A stretch of 64,000 bases of DNA from an uncultured Bacteroidota bacterium. Its GTDB lineage: Bacteria; Bacteroidota; Bacteroidia; Flavobacteriales; Flavobacteriaceae. Below the pieces are notes generated by a model that did not search any database, had not been told where the DNA came from, and was given only the letters and a program-made list of their open reading frames with translations. The stretch is taken from assembly GCA_902526075.1 (NCBI GenBank), contig CABZJM010000002.1, positions 1 to 64,000 on the forward strand, written 5' to 3'. Numbering within the stretch: the stretch's first letter is position 1; each line of letters begins with the position of its first letter. The translations under genes were made by a program, and so were the position numbers. Of this stretch, positions 59,984-64,000 are shown in pieces.

Positions 59984-62900
59984 ATGATTTCCTTTTTTGA
60001 ATCTAAAGATCAATCTGTTTTTGCAGTTCAAACAAAAAAATCTTTCTCCGAAAACGAAATAAAAAAGCTAGAATGGTTATTCGGTAATGCGACTTTTATT
60101 TCTGATGCGAAAGTCAACCGTGATCTAATTGGACCCAGAGCAGCTATGGTTTCTCCTTGGAGTACAAATGCAGTAGAAATTTGTCATAATATGGGGTTAA
60201 CTTCGGTGGCAAGAATTGAAAAATACAATCTAAAAAGTGATGATTCATTTGATTTTGACCCCATGTTAAATGAAAGGTTCAACTCTCTTTCTCAAGATAT
60301 TTTCAAGATAAATATTATCCCAAAGAAAATTACAAATATTAATGATATTGAAAAATATAATCAAAAAGAAGGTTTATCATTAAGTCCGAATGAAATTTCC
60401 TATCTCAATAATGTTTCAAAAATAATAAATCGAGAACTAACCGACTCTGAGATATTTGGCTTTTCACAGGTTAATTCTGAACATTGTAGACATAAAATCT
60501 TCAATGGAAAATTTATTATTGACGGAGAAGAAAAAAAAGAAAGCTTATTTTCATTGATTAAAAAAACATCAAAAGAAAATCCGCATAATATAGTTTCTGC
60601 ATATAAGGATAATGTAGCGTTTATTAAAGGACCAAAAGTTATTCAATTTGCACCTAGTAAATCCGATGAATCAAACTTCTACATTTCAAAAGAAATTGAA
60701 ACGGTCATTTCCTTGAAAGCAGAAACTCATAATTTTCCTACAACGGTTGAACCATTTAACGGGGCAGCAACAGGTTCTGGGGGTGAGATTAGAGATAGAT
60801 TAGCTGGTGGAAGAGGTTCAATACCATTGGCTGGAACAGCAGTTTACATGACACCATATTCCAGAGTAGATAACAAAGAATGGGAAAATAATATTGAAGA
60901 AAGAAAATGGTTATATCAAACACCGGTTGAAATATTGATTAAGGCCTCTAATGGCGCTTCAGACTTTGGAAATAAGTTTGGACAACCACTCATTTCTGGG
61001 TCTGTACTTACTTTTGAAAATGATAATGATGGTGAAATACAATCTTATGACAAAGTAATAATGTTAGCTGGTGGAATTGGTTTTACCAACAAAGAACACT
61101 CAATAAAAAATAAACCTGAAAAAGATGATTTGATTGTAATTATGGGTGGTGATAATTACAGAATTGGTATGGGTGGAGCAGCTGTTTCTTCGGCAGATAC
61201 CGGAGAGTTTTCAACTGGAATTGAACTAAATGCTATTCAAAGGTCTAATCCCGAGATGCAAAAAAGAGTAGCGAATGCTATCAGAGGTACTTTAGAAAAT
61301 GACAAAAATTGTATAGTCTCAATTCATGATCATGGTGCTGGAGGTCATTTAAATTGCTTAACTGAGCTAGTAGAGGAAACCGGAGGATTTATCAAATTGG
61401 ATGATTTACCCATTGGAGACCCAACACTTTCAAATAAAGAAATAATTGGAAATGAATCTCAAGAGAGAATGGGATTAATTATTAAAAAAGAAAATATAGA
61501 TGAATTTATACGTATCTGTGAGAGAGAAAGAGCCCCTGTATACATTGTTGGTCGAGTTACAGATGATAATAGATTCACTATACACTCCGAAAAATCAAAT
61601 CTTAGTTGCGTTGACCTTGACCTAGATCATTTTTTTGGAAGCTCTCCCCAAACCATTTTGAAAGATAAAAGTATCTCCAAAAAATATAATAATGTTAAAT
61701 ATTCTAATAGACTTATTCATAATTACATCGAGCGAATATTTAGCTTGGAATCTGTGGGCTGTAAAGATTGGTTAACAAATAAAGTTGACAGATGTGTTGG
61801 GGGAAAAGTTGCAAAACAACAATGTGTTGGTGAACTTCAGTTGCCTCTTAATAATTGTGGAGTAATGGCGCTAGACTACTCTACTAAAAATGGTGTAGCA
61901 ACATCCATTGGGCATTCTCCGGTATCAGCATTAATTGATCCTAATGCTGGAAGTAAAAATAGTATAGCTGAAGCATTAACTAATATAATTTGGGCCCCCA
62001 TTGAAAATGGCTTAAAGGGAATCTCCTTATCAGCTAATTGGATGTGGCCATGCAAGAATCAGGGAGAAGATGCGAGACTTTATAGCGCCGTTGAATCGGT
62101 TTCAAAATTTGCAATTGAGTTAGGTATTAATATTCCTACGGGAAAGGATTCTTTATCAATGAATCAAAAATATGAAAACATAGAGGTCAAATCCCCAGGG
62201 ACTGTAATTATTTCAGCAACCGCTCATTGTAATAATATTTCAAATATTATTGAACCCGTATTTAAGATTGACAAAGGATCTATTTTTTACATAAACCTAT
62301 CCTCAGATGATTTTAAATTAGGTGGCTCTGCCTTTTCTCAAATAATTGGAAATATTGGAAATAACACTCCAACTATAAACGATTCAAGATATTTTGTCAA
62401 TGTTTTTGAAACAATACAAAGAATGATAAAAAATAATCATATTACAGCTGGTCATGATATTGGTTCTGGTGGGTTTATTACATCTCTAATGGAAATGTGT
62501 TTTTCTACTAAAAACATTGGTGCAAACATAGATTTGTCATCATTAAATGAAAATGATACCGTCAAAATACTTTTTTCAGAAAATTGTGGAATAATTATTC
62601 AGGGTAAAGATGATAAAATAGAAAAAGAATTAATCAATAATGGGATAGCTGTCCACAAGATTGGTAAAGTTATCAAAGAAAATAAGTTGAAAATAAAAAA
62701 TCAAGAAAATGAATTTTTATTTGATTTAGAAAAATATAGAGATTATTGGTTTCATACATCAACTCTACTTGACAGAATGCAAACTTCTAACAACCTAGCT
62801 GATTCAAGATTTAAAAATTACAAGAATCAACCACTCAAATTTAAGTTTCCTAAAAATTTTAACGGCGGCTTAATAAAATTACCCTCTGGAAAAAAACCGA

Positions 62901-63643
62901 AAGCAGCAATATTAAGAGAAAAAGGCAGTAATAGTGAAAGAGAATTAGCTAATGCTCTTAATATTGCAGGATTTGATGTTAAAGATATTCATATGACCGA
63001 CCTAATTTCTGGTAAAGAAACATTACAGGACATTAAATTTTTGGGTGCTGTTGGAGGTTTTTCTAACTCTGATGTTCTTGGTTCTGCAAAAGGATGGGCA
63101 GGATCATTTAAGTTCAATGATAGCGCAAAAAACGCACTTGAAAACTTTTTTTCAAGAAAGGATACTTTATCCATTGGTATATGTAATGGATGTCAACTAT
63201 TCATGGAGCTTGATTTAATATATCCAGGACATGAAAATCATGGAAAAATGACTTTTAATGATTCAAGAAAACATGAAAGTAACTTCACATCAGTGAAAAT
63301 AAACACTAATAATTCAATTATGTTAGGCTCGCTTGAACAATTGAATTTAGGTGTATGGATAAGCCATGGTGAGGGTAAGTTTAAACTTCCCTACCCAAAA
63401 GAAAATTATAATATAGTTGCTGAGTACGGATACTCAGATTATCCATCCAACCCAAATGGCTCAGATTTCAATACAGCCATGCTTTGCAGTGAGGATGGCA
63501 GACATCTTGTAACAATGCCGCATATAGAAAGATCAATATTTAAGTGGAATTGGGCATACTATGAGGATAACAGAGATGACATACTAAGCCCATGGATATT
63601 GGCCTTTTTGAATGCCAAAAATTGGATATTAGAAAATTCCTAA
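59984..63643 (+). CDS. purL: Phosphoribosylformylglycinamidine synthase (large single-chain type)
   Basis: FGFSQVNSEHCRHKIFNG; AETHNFPTTVEPFNGAATGSGGEIRDRLAGGRGS; C-terminal GATase GICNGCQLFMEL. Confidence 0.96.
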   Translation: MISFFESKDQSVFAVQTKKSFSENEIKKLEWLFGNATFISDAKVNRDLIGPRAAMVSPWSTNAVEICHNMGLTSVARIEKYNLKSDDSFDFDPMLNERFNSLSQDIFKINIIPKKITNINDIEKYNQKEGLSLSPNEISYLNNVSKIINRELTDSEIFGFSQVNSEHCRHKIFNGKFIIDGEEKKESLFSLIKKTSKENPHNIVSAYKDNVAFIKGPKVIQFAPSKSDESNFYISKEIETVISLKAETHNFPTTVEPFNGAATGSGGEIRDRLAGGRGSIPLAGTAVYMTPYSRVDNKEWENNIEERKWLYQTPVEILIKASNGASDFGNKFGQPLISGSVLTFENDNDGEIQSYDKVIMLAGGIGFTNKEHSIKNKPEKDDLIVIMGGDNYRIGMGGAAVSSADTGEFSTGIELNAIQRSNPEMQKRVANAIRGTLENDKNCIVSIHDHGAGGHLNCLTELVEETGGFIKLDDLPIGDPTLSNKEIIGNESQERMGLIIKKENIDEFIRICERERAPVYIVGRVTDDNRFTIHSEKSNLSCVDLDLDHFFGSSPQTILKDKSISKKYNNVKYSNRLIHNYIERIFSLESVGCKDWLTNKVDRCVGGKVAKQQCVGELQLPLNNCGVMALDYSTKNGVATSIGHSPVSALIDPNAGSKNSIAEALTNIIWAPIENGLKGISLSANWMWPCKNQGEDARLYSAVESVSKFAIELGINIPTGKDSLSMNQKYENIEVKSPGTVIISATAHCNNISNIIEPVFKIDKGSIFYINLSSDDFKLGGSAFSQIIGNIGNNTPTINDSRYFVNVFETIQRMIKNNHITAGHDIGSGGFITSLMEMCFSTKNIGANIDLSSLNENDTVKILFSENCGIIIQGKDDKIEKELINNGIAVHKIGKVIKENKLKIKNQENEFLFDLEKYRDYWFHTSTLLDRMQTSNNLADSRFKNYKNQPLKFKFPKNFNGGLIKLPSGKKPKAAILREKGSNSERELANALNIAGFDVKDIHMTDLISGKETLQDIKFLGAVGGFSNSDVLGSAKGWAGSFKFNDSAKNALENFFSRKDTLSIGICNGCQLFMELDLIYPGHENHGKMTFNDSRKHESNFTSVKINTNNSIMLGSLEQLNLGVWISHGEGKFKLPYPKENYNIVAEYGYSDYPSNPNGSDFNTAMLCSEDGRHLVTMPHIERSIFKWNWAYYEDNRDDILSPWILAFLNAKNWILENS

Positions 63644-63685
63644 CTTTTCGGAATAATATTTGCCTTAACCAAAATAAAAAAATTG

Positions 63686-64000
63686 TTGAAAAAAAATTTG
63701 TTTTTTCTTTTTTTAATTCTATTTACGGGACTTGGTCATTCCCAGCATTCAGATATTTTCTATAAAATCAAAATCAATTATTCAACCCAGGAAGATTTAT
63801 TGAAGCTTTCGAATAGTGGAGTTTGTATTGACCATGGTTTGCATAAAAAAAATCATTTTTTTATATCTGATTTTTCAGTAGACGATTTACATAAAATTAA
63901 CTCTTTAGGTCTAACATATGATATATTAATCGATGATGTAGTTAACTTCTATCAAAATAGAAACAAGTCTAAATCTAATATTAAATCAAATGAGTTTTGT
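63686..64000 (+). CDS. N-terminal fragment of a secreted protein, likely M14-type zinc carboxypeptidase propeptide; runs off window
   Basis: LKKNLFFLFLILFTGLGHSQHSDIFYKIKINYSTQEDLLKLSNSGVCIDHGLHKKNHFFISDFSVDDLHKINSLGLTYDILIDDVVNFY... Confidence 0.55.
   Translation, partial: MKKNLFFLFLILFTGLGHSQHSDIFYKIKINYSTQEDLLKLSNSGVCIDHGLHKKNHFFISDFSVDDLHKINSLGLTYDILIDDVVNFYQNRNKSKSNIKSNEFC

Overview
AT-rich, densely packed bacterial chromosome segment. Family content (T9SS type A sorting domain, bacillithiol deacetylase BshB1, fused ResB/CcsA protein, DUF4290, DUF2911, DUF4199, flavobacterial gene orders) points to a streamlined marine Flavobacteriia/Bacteroidota genome. Most of the window is housekeeping: galK, bshB1, cystathionine gamma-synthase, ccsBA, kdsC-like, murA, fmt, hisS, rplI/rpsR/rpsF, priA, rlmH, NTP pyrophosphatase, purB, rmuC, carB, rpmH, mtaB, rpmE2, phosphosugar mutase, ABC exporter, purL. 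There are also secreted hydrolases (sulfatase, GH3, M28, M20, S41, the start of an M14-like protein), three tRNA genes (His, Met, and a diverged Met-like copy) and several hairpin terminators. I saw no rRNA, CRISPR array, prophage, IS element or clear defence island. The most noteworthy items are: (1) a tightly overlapped light/UV-repair cluster (about 18.9-25.7 kb) with a photolyase-related protein that seems to lack the usual Fe-S cysteine motif, a 49-aa DUF2256 zinc-ribbon microgene absent from the ORF track, and two small uncharacterised ORFs; (2) a 116-bp direct repeat, each copy carrying tRNA-Met plus upstream flank, bracketing a fatty-acid desaturase, with the second tRNA copy carrying stem-disrupting changes; (3) a 33-aa single-TM microprotein ORF fitted between a KdsC-like gene and a Na+/solute symporter; (4) repeated 4-nt interlocked convergent stop codons; (5) a 9-bp perfect inverted repeat and a hexanucleotide repeat in leader regions. 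No clearly new multi-gene system could be demonstrated from sequence alone.
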